This document shows positions 10,021-22,114 of a DNA stretch of 64,000 nucleotides, piece by piece. The stretch lies in the NCBI GenBank assembly GCA_028752905.1, contig JAQNBH010000009.1, positions 30,733,442-30,797,441 on the forward strand, read 5' to 3'. Position numbers and translations under genes: made by a program. The DNA comes from Cladorhizidae sp. MBARI D1340-BT2. Its lineage: Eukaryota > Porifera > Demospongiae > Poecilosclerida > Cladorhizidae. Positions within the stretch are counted from its first letter, which is position 1. Each line of letters starts with the position of its first letter. A model generated the notes under the pieces. That model had not been told where the DNA came from. It was given only the letters and a program-made list of their open reading frames with translations, and searched no databases.

Positions 10021-13017
10021 GATCTCTTAAACTGTACTGACCTTCCTGATGAGCAACTTTCAGAACATTGATAGTCTTGTGCACCCTGGATTACATACAA
10101 CACCCAGTTGGATATGTAAAGTGGAGACTTGTCCATTGGTTAAATACCACCCAGGATGTCCACTGCCATGTGACCTAATCTTCCTAATCATGTAGCAATG
10201 GGAAATTGAACCAGAGACATATCAAAGTGCATTAGACATCGTTCTAGTGGTGCTGTAGACCATTCTTCCAACCCAATCTTTGGGCGATGGACTGAACCTA
10301 TTATTGTGGGACATGCCAATTCCAACCAGGAAGTCCTGAACTCTAATGGAGATAGAAATACCTAAAGGTATTTCAGTATATTCTCTGAGAACATGCTACA
10401 GAAATTATCCCGTCAGCTTTCCAGTTCCTCGATGTCCTTCTTTGACAGTGCAGTCTCCTGGCACCAACAAATATTTTCCTCAATGGTGCTGCTTTCTCAA
10501 ATTCCTTGAGCAGCAGAGCCAACCTAACCAGAAGAATGCCAATGAAAAAGTCAGCTTAAAGTTAAGCACCTAGAGGCAGAAATATTTTACCACAGACTTG
10601 TTATTTTCACACCATAGCCTGTCATGTATTCAAGCCTTGCAAACATCAAATTGAGAATGAATTATAGTGAAGGAAGGACGATACAATGTTTTTAATGAAT
10701 CTCAGGATGTACAGAGCAGCACTATGATGTTAAAATCCTTCTATCAAGTGAAATGCAGCTGGCAGATGTTCAATCTAGAGTTATAGGTCATTTACTCAAC
10801 TGCTTGTGTTGAAACCCCTAGCATCATTGGAACCAGGTATAAGATGGTGGTTAGTATTGATCTCAGCCTAGTTCATGTCTCCTTACCAATGTCATAAATG
10901 AGAGCATGCTCATGGCTCTGGAACTCGAGTGATCATCAATGACTGCGATGAGTTGAAAGAGAATTGATGCGATGTGCACATACTGCTTTAGCTCCTCTAC
11001 CATCATATTGTTCACCACCACCTCCATGATATCCTAATAGAACCACAACCAATTTATGTAGATAGACCGGGAGATCATAGTAAAGAGAGTACTTGTACAT
11101 TTGGTGGGTTCTATATTTTGAATAGTCGTCTTTTGTGCAAGCTTCTGCATCTCAGAGAAAGAGTACTATCTATGGGCTCAGATTTGTCATTTGATCAATT
11201 CCACCAGTTTTTGACTTTGTAGCTTGGCATGATTATTTCAATTTGAATCTTGGAAATGTCTCCCATTGTTGTGCTAATGGATGCTGTGCTGTGTTAATTA
11301 TAAAAAATGCCAAGCATGAGAGTGTCATGGAGTTCCCTATTGTTAAGAATGTGCTTGATAAACTGGCTGTAAACAGCTTTAGAAAATACCTAGAGGACTT
11401 CTAACTACTCAATGCATCTTCACCCACTTGTTTGTAATCTTCTACTGTCATTCTGTCCTGTTACCTTATAACACCATCACATAAGGTGAGGTTGTTGTAC
11501 CTTGCATCACTTGTATTTATATTTGACCAAACGTCTTTCTATTGCTGTGTCATGCCCTACATTCACATAAGGTATTTGATGAGGCCATCTGTATTTTTTT
11601 AACTTCTGTCATGTGCTGTGCAAGATCTGGATAAAAGCTCTGAGATGGATGGTTTATGGTATTACTTTTTACGTGACATGATACATATTGAGTAAAAATA
11701 TTAGTGTACATAAAATAATTAAGCAATGGTGGTTAGTTTATGAACATGCCTTGGTTCTTCTATGCAATAGATCTATTACAAGATTGTTTGAGTTGAATCC
11801 TATAATATAACAGAAAAATGGTTTGTCAATAATTATTTTAAAAATTACCAGTTCCACGCAGAAAGTCCTAGATTCTCAGAGCAGTTTCTTGATATTGTCT
11901 TCAGCCATATCGCAGTTGAACTGGTGAATGTGTTGGACTTTGTACTATATTTTGTTTTGTCCTCTTAGCAATCTTGAGGTTGGTGGCCACATACATGTAC
12001 TATCTACATTGCCAGCCAGTTCATGTGAACTGGAGAGCATATTAGCAGAGAATCTATCGAGTGCCATAGACTATATTATTCATGTTGGCCATTGCTTTCA
12101 TGGCACATTGCTGCATACATAAAATGCTCACATGATCTGAATGAGGTGCTGATATGGTGGTAGAAGGTTAGTGGAGGTGATAGTGCACAATTTGTCTGTA
12201 AAAAGTTACCATTTCATAACCTTTACCATGTAATCCATCTTCATATAATCTGTGCCAGGGTATACTGCTTAAAAATATGGGAGTATTGATTATGGAACTA
12301 CCAGCCTAACTCAATCTTACTCAGTTTCAGTTGGTTGATATGTTAACCAGGTGGTAGGCTATAATTCAGTAATTTACTTTTCACCAAAGTTTATTTTAAA
12401 TTTTTTGACAAATACAATTTATACAAGCTGATTTTATTCTTAGTATTAGTTCTCTATAAGAGAGTATTTAAACACAACATTTGAACTTAAAATATTGGTG
12501 ATCCAAGTCAGGAAGATCTGTGAAAACATTTTCTGAGTTGAGTAGAATGGAATTAGTGTCATAGCCTACCCACACTAGGAGGAGTTTGGTAATCAGAATG
12601 AATTTGAAGATGGTGAAGTGTTAAAAATATAGATAAACACGATATAGAATCCCTATAGATTTTTCCAACTTTTTTAATCATGCTTGGACTGATATTGGAC
12701 AACATGTGCTTAGTAGCCACTTTTATTCCACTTCTAATTGATCCATAAAAAGAGCACACAGGATGTTTGCTCCTGGAAAAGCCCCTAGTGTTGCAGCAGA
12801 AAAGTTGAGCCTTCTTACGTTCATAAAGAGATAATAGCAAGTTTATAGTTTCTACATGTTTTTCCAGCATAATTCCAGATTTTCAAAAACACACATTTTT
12901 CTAAATTATGCTAGCATAATCTTCCTAGGCTCAATTGCATTACATTGTGTCCCTATTCAACAGGCTTGTATAATAATTGTGCTTTATCTATCCGAGTAGG
13001 AAATGTTAACCTGCAAC
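10020..13017. other. Unclassified part of block A1
   Basis: No protein recognised. The central 1.3 kb (10,668-11,930) is repeated at 16,139-17,480 and 31,748-33,065. All three copies keep traces of a minus-strand frame with VVVLFGYHGGCGEQQDG-type residues, which may mark an old coding region that I cannot assign. It could be the 3' part of a retroelement or an unrelated non-autonomous element. Confidence 0.4.
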
Positions 13018-14708
13018 TTAACTCTTTGAACGCGGTGGACATAGCTACATGTATATAATTATTTCCGACAAAAATTGCACTCGTACGTGGTGGACATAAT
13101 TATATGTCTTTATTGACTCGCAGGACGATTCTGCTTATTAGTACAGCCAATCACGAAGCATCTGCTTATAGGTACAGCTGCTCACTGTGTTTAATTCACT
13201 TGAACTAACCTGGAATTATCAACTATCTTTGGACATATGGTAGTTATGTATGGCAGTTATGTAACTTCAATTTAGATCCTTAGATGATAGTGTATTGTTC
13301 TGAATACAAGATATGGATAGAATCTAATAGAGCTGAAGTGCTGTGTATGTTAGAAGGAGAGATGATATTGATGATGATTTTGGTGGATATATTGATGAGA
13401 ATTATTGTGAAGGTGTGAAGGATGGTAAAGAGGGTGTGGAATGGTGAAGAGGTTGTGGATAGTGTGAATGATGAAGTAGCAGTAGCTCCAGTGAAAGTTC
13501 AAGCAGCTCCAGTGCCAGCAGCTACAGTGCCAGCAGCTCCAGTGCCAGCAGCTCCAGTGGTGAAATCTCATTCAGTCAGACATCTGGTTGCACGGTTGAT
13601 ATGGTAGGAAAAGAGCCCGTTGACTTTGCTCAGCTTTTTCTCGATGGTACTATCCTAAGGGGTAAACACATTTCTACGCAGACCAATTTATAGCTTCAAA
13701 ATCAAGACCTCCCTCCTCGATCTAGAGTGAGAGATTGGAATGCTTGCACAATTAGCGAGATAAAGAGGTTCATTGCCCTCATTATTGCCATAGCGTGGAC
13801 AAATATACCAGCTTGGAAGAGAAATTGGCATTGATGAATCAATGATTGGATTTAAGGAGAGGGTCTGGTTCATCCAGTACTTGTCCATGAAGCCTACAAA
13901 GTGTAGTATGAAAGCTTATGTCCTGGCAGACAGCTCTAGTGGATATACCTACAGTTGGAAGCTGTATGTAGGTGTATGCACACAATAATGACTTGAACTA
14001 ACTCTAAAAAAAGTAGTGGCTTTGGTGCATGTGGTACAGTTCGGGTGAACAGGAGGTGGGTACCTGGGCCAAAGACAAAATGAAAAAGGGTGAGAACAAG
14101 TCTGTAAGTACAAATGATGTCCTTGCCTTGAAATGGATGGACAAGAGAGCTGTGACCATTCTGAGTACTATCCACGATCATAGCCTATAACAAAGATGAG
14201 AACAAAGCTGTCAGCAAATGGCATGGAGAAGGTCATAAAGGCAACAGCCATTGTCAAGTACAATAGTCACATGGGTGGAGGTGACACAGCTGATGAGTTA
14301 CTATACCTTCTAACATAGGACATAGAAATGGTGGAAACGGGCACTCCTCAAACTGGCATTGGTAAATGCATATATAATATATAAAGGGACACCTTCGACT
14401 GACCGAAATATAACACATCAGTCCTTCTTAGTGAAGGTTGCTGTTGGATTTCTTCAGGCATGCATGACAGAAGCTCAGCTAGATGAAGTGTCCAGCCTTC
14501 ACAATCACAGCCAGACTTAGTGGAAGGCACTTCATAGAGCACCTTCCCCCAAATAGCAATGGCAAAAGAGCCCTGTGTACTTGCAACCTGTGCAGCAACA
14601 AAAAAGGAAGATGTAAAGTCAGAACTTCATTTAGATGTAAGATTTGTGTAGTAGCTTTATGTATTACACCTTGCTTTGAACTATATCACACAAAAGTTAG
14701 TCCTATGC
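13018..14708 (+). mobile_element. piggyBac element remnant P1 (TTAA-flanked left end, right end lost)
   Basis: TTAA at 13,018-13,021 is followed by the terminal sequence CTCTTTGAACGCGGTGGACA, with GTGGACATA repeated nearby, a piggyBac-style end. The same end and the same flank occur at 34,148 in block A2, so the element was in place before the block duplicated. No right TIR/TTAA is seen: sequence switches to an inverted gypsy RT fragment at 14,709. Confidence 0.7.
13313..14708 (+). pseudogene. piggyBac transposase, internally deleted (P1)
   Basis: Acidic start (DDIDDDFGGYIDENYCEG), then a Ser-rich linker encoded by a 15-bp repeat AGCAGCTCCAGTGCC (13,500-13,560), then RDWNACTISEIKRFIALIIAIA. 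The catalytic core jumps at about 13,800 directly to LADSSSGYTYSWKLYV (about 13,925), so roughly 60-100 residues usual in the family are missing. Later pieces are FGACGTVRVNRR and a Cys-rich tail (CNLCSNKKGRCKV) at about 14,590. Frameshifts make it inactive. The same deletion is in P2. Confidence 0.75.
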
Positions 14709-14899
14709 TGCAATGTGTTGGGCCTGTGATTGGGATGTCGTCCAAATATACAAACACACCAGGGAGATTACGTAATAATATCTCCATGGAACGCTGGAAT
14801 ATTGCTGGAGCTCATGCAATACCAAAAGGTAACCTATTGAACTGATATGGTGCCATCTCTCTTACAACTGGTACTATGGGAGTTGCCCATTTTGAGGTT
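14709..14899 (-). pseudogene. gypsy RT fragment carrying the YLDD box
   Basis: On the minus strand it reads TPIVPV, then QFNRLPFGIA, FQRSMEILLRNLPGV and VYLDDI, the palm of a gypsy reverse transcriptase. A stretch between VPV and QFNRLPF is deleted compared with the copy at 55,928-56,330. At its upstream end it meets TTAA and a piggyBac end, exactly as that other copy does. Confidence 0.75.
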
Positions 14900-16139
14900 T
14901 TAACTCTTTCACGGGCACCACTGCATTCATGCGTCTGTGCAGAACCACCGTTATTGCGCTGCAATGCATTAATCTGATGCGGCAGCTTTTGTAAAAAGCA
15001 AGGTTTTTTTCAGTTGTCTAGCCTCACTTAAAACGGTAATATGGCAGAGAAACGAGTACAGTATATTTCCTCTGACCCACAGTTTCTGTTGGTACACTTC
15101 AGAGCATTGACTCTGACAGCGAGTTCGATGGCTATGTTGATTAAGATGAAAGTCTTTTTCCAGACGAAAACATTTTTTAAGTCGACCAGACGGAGCCTCA
15201 GTTCATTGACTCCAACTGCATACCTCGCAGTAGACCTGTGGTGAGACTGGACACTGCTGAGACCTCGTATCAAGCTATAGCAAACCTACTCCCCCATCCA
15301 TTCCTCCCACTCAGACTGCCTCAGCCACTCCCCCATCCTCCCCTACTCCTACACATTCCGCTGGTTCTATTCAGGATTTCACAGGTTATTCAAATAATAT
15401 AAAATATATTTATAATTTTTATAATACAGCAACTCCTGGACTGAACATTGACAAGACTGGAAAACAGTTGGTAGATTTTCTTCACACCAACTGTGTTGGA
15501 CATAATCTTTGAAGTATCTACAAGGTAACATCAAATGTTTCAATCACATGCTATTTATAGACCATACATAAACAGGTATGCTCAACAACAACTCGGCACT
15601 CAGAGAGACTATCTGGAGGAGCATGTGTTGGCCAGTGGAAATGATTGGCTACGCAATCCCATGACAAGAGATGAGCTTGAGCCACTGCTCGCTGCAGTAA
15701 TCGGAATGGGAATTGTTGGATTTCCTACAATGAGGTAATGAATTACACTTTCAAATTGTATGTACAAATATTGTGCATGTACAGGTTTCACTGGAGTACA
15801 AAATGGCCATTTTCTTCTGGAAACTTTAGTTCTATCATGTCGGGGCGAAGGTTTGAGCTTCTCATGAAATATTTTCATTTGATAACAACCAAAACCAACC
15901 AGATCGGTCCAGCGATAACTATGACAAGCTTTACAAATTTCGGCCATTTCTTACCCTAGTCATAGATGCATTTCAAAATGTTTATACACCCTAACATACA
16001 CCCTAACAACAAATTTCTATCGATTATACCATAATTGGATTCAAAGGGAGTCTGTCCTGGATTCAATACATGCCGAAAAAGCCTCAAGACATGGGTCATG
16101 GCGGATTCGAGCAACGGATACGTATGCAACTTCCAGCTC
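14900..16139 (+). mobile_element. piggyBac element remnant P3 inserted in gypsy pol
   Basis: TTAA at 14,900-14,903 then CTCTTTCACGGGCACCACTG, a piggyBac-type end. It lies inside the gypsy RT frame. The right end is missing: the transposase is cut at 16,139 where the block-A core repeat begins. An inverted copy with the same TTAA site is at 54,745-55,927. Confidence 0.8.
15120..16139 (+). pseudogene. piggyBac transposase, truncated, two introns (P3)
   Basis: Acidic start DSEFDGYVD (its ATG reads ATTGAC here; the P4 copy has an intact MTDSEFDG), then a Pro/Ser-rich stretch. Two short introns fit the alignment: 15,385-15,429 (GTTATT..ATACAG) joining DFT to ATPGLN, and 15,735-15,784 (GTAATG..GTACAG) joining PTMR to FHWSTKWPFS. 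The core continues SGNFSSIMSGRRFELLMKYFH, then a segment with IIGFKGSLSWIQYMPKKP, and breaks off after an NGYVCNFQL-like segment. It lacks the rest of the catalytic core and the Cys-rich tail. Stops (one in YVD*DES) confirm decay. Confidence 0.8.
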
Positions 16140-17480
16140 TAAGTGAAGGAAGGAGGATTCAATGTTTTTAATGAATTTCAGGATGTACATAGCAGCACTA
16201 TTATGTTAAAATCCTTCTAACAAGTTAAATGCAGCTGGCAGATGTTCAATCTGTCATTTACTCAACTGCTTGTGTTAAAACCTCTAGCAGCATTGGAACC
16301 AGGAATATGATGGTGGTTAGTATTGATCTCAGCCTAGTTCTGGTCTGCATACACATGTCCTAAATGAGAGCATGCTCATGGCTCTGGAACTCGAGTGATC
16401 ATCACTGGCTGCGATGAGTTGAAAGAGAATTGATGCAATGAGCACATACTGATTTAGCTCTTCTACCATCTTGTTGTTCACCACAACCTCCATGATATCC
16501 AAATAGAACCACAACCAATTTATGTAGACCGACCAGGAGATGGTGGAAAAGAGTACTTGTACATTTGGTGGGTTCTATATTTTGAATAGTCGTCTTTTGT
16601 GCAAGTTTCTGCATCTCAGAGAAAGAGTACTATCTATGGGCTCAGATTAATCTCAGTATGGCTTTGATCAATTCCACCAGTTTTTGGCCTTGTAGTATTA
16701 TAACTGCTTGGCCTGATTATTTCAATCTGAATCTTGGAAATGTCTCCCATTGTTGTGCTAATGGCTGCTGTGCTGTGTTAATTATAAAAATGCCAAGCAT
16801 GATAGTGTCATGGAGTACCTTATTGTGAAGTATCCATTGTGCTCAATAGAAAATACCATACCTAGAGGACTACTAACTACTCAATGGATCTTCACCTACT
16901 TAGTTTGTAATCTTCTCTTCTCATTCTCTCCTGTTATCTTGTAACAACATCACATAAGTTGAGTTTGTTGTACCTTGCAATCACTTGTATTTATATTTAA
17001 CCGAACGTCTTTCTATTGCTGTGTCATGACCTACATTCACATAAGGTATTTGAAATACTTAGATGAGGTCAACTTCTGTCATGTGCTGTGCAAGACAGGA
17101 TAAAAGCTCTGAGCTGGATGGTTTACGGTATTATTATTTACGTGTATTGATCATTTATACATGTAATAAATCAAAAATATGTTAATAATATGATATACGA
17201 GTAAAAATTATTATTAGTGTACATAAAATAATTAAGTTTTTCAGGAATGGTGGTTAGTTTATGCATTTTGGTCAACATGCATTGGTTCTTCTATAATTAT
17301 ACAGTAGATCTATTACAAGATTGTTTTAGTTGAATCCTATAATATAGCAGAAAAACCGTTTGTCAATAATTATAATTATCGGTTCCACGCAGAAAGTCCT
17401 AGATTCAGAGAAGTTTCTTGATATTGTCTTCAGCCATATCGCAGTTGCACTGGTGAATGGAGCTCAATAAAGCCTTTTTG
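16139..17480 (+). repeat. Block-A core repeat, third copy
   Basis: Aligns with 10,668-11,930 and 31,748-33,065, from GTGAAGGAAGGAGGATTCAA to GTTGCACTGGTGAATG. Being present alone between piggyBac and hAT remnants suggests the core can be mobile or was copied separately. No terminal repeats are evident and no family is recognised. Confidence 0.75.
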
Positions 17481-17491
17481 AGCATTTTAGG

Positions 17492-19400
17492 TGTGTTGAA
17501 GCATTGAGAATAATGCCAGCATTATAGGCAGAAGTACTGATTCCAAGCATTATAGGCAGGATTTTGAATACATGATGCCAAAAAATCAGACTGGACACAA
17601 GTTTAATTTTATACAGCAAATATCTATGCACACAAAATGTAGTGTATGCATATTATCTATCACTTAGCATAGGCTATATTTTTTATACTTGCTAAGTAAT
17701 AGATCATAGGCAAAGCAGTACATTTTGCATTGGTAAGGCAAATATATTATAGTGCAGGGGATCTGGCCATGCCCAATTTTGTATAACCATACCCTGTACC
17801 TTTCCCACACTTATATAGACAATTTAATACAATAATATGAATGACTTAACTTGAAATTTTGACATTCAGCATCTTGATGATACTGTATTTAGAAAAATGA
17901 AGCTCCTACAATGGTAAGATAGAAATGGTAAGAGATATAAAAATTAAATTTTGCTAGCTATTTTAACGCAGCACGAGCATCCTTCCAGTTAGTGTAGCCT
18001 TTGGTAATAAAACCTAGATCTCTTCTGTTATAGCTAGTCCAATAGGCAGCAAGTTCCTCTGATTTACTTTTGAGCAATAACATAATCACTGGCTTCTTTG
18101 TAGTTTAAAACAGCGTTTTTCTCCCTTGTTACCAAAAGAAAGACTAGGAAAGTGAAAAATCATTGGCTGATGAGTAGTTTGTTTGGTAGTTTCACTTTGT
18201 CTTCAACGTTACACAGTCACAGTAGCCGACAACTATGAGCAGGCTGACCACGAGACTAATTATAATGGTGCGATCACGTGATATGGGCGTGGTCACTAAG
18301 TGTGTGTTGTTTAGGGAAAGTATTGGCCAGGCAATTGCCTGAGCTGCCTGACCCAGCGTTATGCCTATGTAGATGCATATAGATGAATGACTAGACTCAT
18401 GTGACTAACTAGACTAGTCTGACATGTGACTAACGAGACTAGTCTGACATGTGACTCATCTAGCTCACTCCTAAGGACTGAAAAATGGCTGAATGTGCAA
18501 GTGATAGTTTTTCTGAGACTGAAGAAACTCAGCCTGACCCTGAAGCTCCTGTTATTCCGAACACCAGCAGTTGTGTTACCATTGATGTTCCCAGTCTTTT
18601 GAGTAAGCTGAGAAGTCCTGACCAACAGACCTGTCAGGAAAGAGGTTATACACTAATACTCCCACTGGCTTGAAGCGGGGTAAGGGTGGTGTGGCTACTG
18701 AGCCCACTGTTCTCCCTTCAACAAGGATCAAAGAATTTTCCAACGAATATCTCTCTGTGGTATCAAGAAAATTATTTTGTGAGTGCTGTAGAGATCTGAT
18801 AAAAACAGTGTATTGCTTCAACATAATTATTAAATCAGCTAAGCATACTAGTGGCAAAAAGCTAAACGCTTCGAAGAAAGTGCAAGATCAAAATGTAGCT
18901 GATATGTGAAAGAAATATGGTGCAGACAAACACCTAGTTGGAGAAAATCCTTCAGATGAAGTCGGAGTCTTTCGAGTTAAGATGTGAAATCGTTTTTGAA
19001 AGCTGGAGTTCCTCTTGCAAGATTGAGTGTTTTAGAGAAGTATTTGAAGAAATTGCCTTCAGACTCTCTCACAGTAATAATTTATGCCATTTATGCAAGA
19101 AGTAGTTGTAGTTTGCCAGCATCAAAAATAACATGAATGGAAAAGTAGAAGCTGTAATCTTTGATGGAACAACCCATGTGTGTGAAGCAAATGGTTATAG
19201 TAGTTGGTTTTGTGGATGAGAAGTGGCAACTACAACAACGTGTTGTCGGGCTAATGTTGCTAGCTAAGAGCCTTAAAGGCGATGAATTGGCCAGACAGTT
19301 GATTATGGCCAACTTGGTATTGTCTCAAATCAGCTTATAGCTTATAGGAAACTTCACAAATTGTTACTGGAACAATGTAGATGAGCAATGTGTAAACAAT
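17492..19400 (+). mobile_element. CGGBP1-like hAT element remnant H1 (5' half)
   Basis: Starts TGTGTTGAAGCATTGAGAAT, shared with H4 in inverted orientation (54,743 leftwards). Two direct copies of AGCATTATAGGCAG lie at about 17,516-17,568; the same word is in the 3' region of H3 and H4, so it looks like a subterminal transposase-binding repeat. The leader also has a palindrome AGGCAATTGCCT near 18,330, an E-box-like ATCACGTGAT near 18,274, and 25-bp repeats around ACTAGACTAGTCTGACATGT (18,390-18,465) just before the ATG. The 3' half is missing. Confidence 0.7.
18485..19380 (+). pseudogene. hAT transposase N-terminal half (BED-type finger), H1
   Basis: Starts MAECASDSFSETEETQ. A C2H2/BED-type finger follows, with LFCECC, then HIKSAKH-SGK (C-x2-C...H-x5-H) near 18,775-18,860. 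Next is a segment LKAGVPLARLSV near 19,000 and the core motif VIFDGTTHVCEA near 19,160. Frameshifts occur after KLRSP and after the finger. This architecture matches CGGBP1-like proteins, which are derived from hAT transposases. Ends around 19,380; no C-terminal dimerisation domain here. Confidence 0.75.
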
Positions 19401-19424
19401 AATCATCCATTAAGACCTCTACTC

Positions 19425-19810
19425 TATTCCTGCTTCCTTTATGTGATATAATAGTGCTATTATTTCATAGGTGTTGTTTAGTCCATGGTCATGATGCAAT
19501 ATCTCTTTGTGCAAAGCTAATATAATTAAAGGACCTATCACATGCTATCACAAACCTTCCAATCTTGAAAAGTAGTTGCTAGAAATCAAGTGCCTCTTTT
19601 TGCACTGATAGACAGCTGCATTACACTTCCACTGGTATACTTCATTAGGACCAAAAAATGAAAGACTTTGTGTGCACCATATTATCACTGAAAATCGGCC
19701 TAGCATTGTAATTAATGATTCCATTTGCAGTACTTTCTTTTCACTAGACATCTGTATGGTAGTGCCCTCAGCATCAGAAATGCTGGTTGTTTGAAACGAC
19801 ATGCACCTGT
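19425..19810. repeat. Repeat S, copy 1 (downstream of H1)
   Basis: About 390 bp related to 42,150-42,600. It begins ATGTGATATAATAGTGCTAT and ends near AATGCTGGTTGTTTGAAAC. Both copies follow a broken hAT N-terminal half, so H plus S was probably one unit before it was copied. Function unknown. Confidence 0.55.
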
Positions 19811-20473
19811 CAGTTAGCTATACTGAAAGCATCATCAATTACTATAACATAGCAGCAACTATGGACTAGTTTACCAAAACCCCAAAAACTACATGAGGAG
19901 AGACATCCCCACCAACATGTGCATAAATTCATTGATAAAGGACTACGAATAAGTATTAATTATTGCCAGGTATAGTTGTAGCTCTTTAAAAAAATAATAA
20001 TAATAAAAAATCTCAGAATTAAATATAATAATAATATAAGTCAAAGAAATTAGATAAAATCATCTAATAACAGCAGCAGTAGTAGCAGCAGCAGTAGTAT
20101 CAACAATAATAGCAATAAGGTTCCTTCATTAATTAATCGCAAAGTTTGCTTATCATCAGCATTTGTGGTGGTCTCCCATGAGCGATACTCTATATTGGTC
20201 ATAAAAATTTTGCACTATTTTACAAGCGGATTTGTGACAACACCACTAAAAACTGCCGTTTGAATATAATGGTGATGTTAGAAGGGCACCAAGACTAGAA
20301 TGTACTCAGTAAAAAATGCTCTACTTTCAATGTGCCAGTAAATTATCCTCCAAAGACCGCATGCAAAAAAAAAAGGTAAAGGTTTGGGTACATTCATGGT
20401 ATCATTATTAACTGTTTGTAGTACCAACCGTTTGACACAGATTTTTTGGTTGCCTACTTAGACATGCTACCAA
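19811..20473. other. No gene recognised; trinucleotide run
   Basis: AT-rich spacer with an impure AGC/AGT trinucleotide run at 20,071-20,100. Confidence 0.4.
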
Positions 20474-20830
20474 TTGATATCTCGGGCAATGACTTCCAGA
20501 GCTATGTTAGAGGACATTTTTGTAGAGCAACAGATATTAAGCAGACACTTCACTGAATATGCATCTACCAGTAGCAATCCATTGATCTTTCAAAGAACAA
20601 ACTACCTCTCCTTAGCATCGCCTTTGTTCAGCCTCTCCCCCACACTCACTTTCAACTCCTCTTACTCCAATTCGATTTGTTCCTAATTTCACAGGATATT
20701 CTTGTATATCAAGACATGAAAACATTAATTAATGATGATCTGGCTTTTACAGAGTTTCCTTGTCCAGAGTCTATCTACCTGTATTTCGAGACAAAATGAA
20801 AAATAAACAGTTCATCACGTAATCTATTCT
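20474..20830 (+). pseudogene. Possible piggyBac N-terminal fragment (P8)
   Basis: A proline/leucine-rich frame followed by NFTGYSCIS resembles the linker and DFTGYS of the P3/P4 transposases. Nothing else of the enzyme is legible. Low confidence; could be chance. Confidence 0.3.
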
Positions 20831-22114
20831 CTCAACTAACTTTCATTTGACATATATACCCTTCGCACTAATTCTAAATTTTGCTGATAGAAGAATGGGT
20901 GTGACCTTAATATGTACCAAGTTGCCTATACACACGAGCATTTTACTCTAGCACAGAGAACATTTTCTTGTTTTCTGACAATATCTTCAATGTACTTCAA
21001 TGGGCCACTAAAGCCTACAAGCTCTGTTATCTGTTAATTTTCTTAGCTAGTGATTTCTAACATTTATATAGCAAACTTATTTAGTGTTTAAAACTTAGAC
21101 ATTTAGGGTGTAGAAATGCTTAGGTTATCAGATATCCTCTGCAATATGATGTAGCTGAATCATCCAAACTTCTATGATTTAGCTTAATCCATTAACCTAT
21201 TCACATACTTGCCAACTTTCCATAAGTTAATTCCAGGACATTTCCGACGCGAATTTCCGACCACGCCCCCTCAATAGCATCTGGTCCCCGGGATGTTATT
21301 AATTTACCCTATATTTTACAATTTCATTATAATATGTTTTATTTAAATTGTTTTATTTATACCTTTGTCTTTCTCCTGAAATTCTTTCCCTTTCACCGCC
21401 AACTTTAGCCCAACAACTTTTTTTTAATTTTAATTATTTTAATTTCATAACTTTTTTGGTTGTAACCATTAAATTTTGAAACAAAGCATATCATTCGATT
21501 GCAAATTGAAAGAGCTATAACTTGGTATATGAATCAGCTCTATTGAAGTAGGCAAACAATAGTTACACATCTCTATGTCTACAACAGTAAAAAAAAGTCT
21601 CTATTAAACAACAGAGATCCATCCAGGAGCGACTTTTTTCCTCTACTCGGTAGGATTTTGATTGATAGCGAGTCTGCAGTATATGGCTCTGCAGCTTTCC
21701 ACCTAAGAAGAGCATCCAGAAGCTATAGGAACGGTCACAGTGAAGTAAAGTCATCATTGTCCAAAAATATATATAATTATATTTTTGTTGCCGTGACCAG
21801 TTCGGAATCACGTGCTACCTGGAATTTTTCTTTGGTTGTAATTTTAACTATCTCTCGCGCACCCCCTGTTAAAAATTTACATCTGTAGCTCCGTTTGCAA
21901 GCGATATCGAGTTCGCGCCTTATGGCGGTGAGAGTGTTTTAATTGGTCAAAATGGCATTCTCTCTTTCTGCTTCTTTGCTACACTGGCCATTTTGCTGGT
22001 TGGGAAGTTTCACGTGCGTGCCACACCTCCAATTGAAACAAGGTCAAAGGTTGTTTGGCAAACCTGCTGGAAGCGTTTTTCTCTCCTAAAAAGTGTCCTT
22101 TTTTTTAACGAGTG
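20831..22114. other. No gene recognised
   Basis: AT-rich, with a CCGAC/CCACGCCCCC patch near 21,245-21,290 that includes AATTCCAGGACATTTCC, a string also found on the far side of the small piggyBac-like element (23,190). Confidence 0.4.

Larger units (their letters stand above)
9393..14708 (+). repeat. Long repeat block A, copy 1 (5.3 kb)
   Basis: Almost collinear with 30,391-35,834 in the same orientation, with scattered substitutions and small indels. It begins inside a gypsy RT (the segment reading about KNTHKGIF), passes through RNase-H remnants, an unclassified core (10,668-11,930, also at 16.1 kb) and about 1 kb of unrecognised sequence, and ends in a piggyBac remnant. Homology stops at CTATGC (14,708). 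No LTR or TIR bounds the whole block, so it looks like a segmental duplication of nested elements rather than one transposon. Confidence 0.8.

Noticed and set aside
13350..13571. Trp/His-rich minus-strand frame
   Set aside because: Antisense of the Ser-rich 15-bp repeat in the piggyBac linker.
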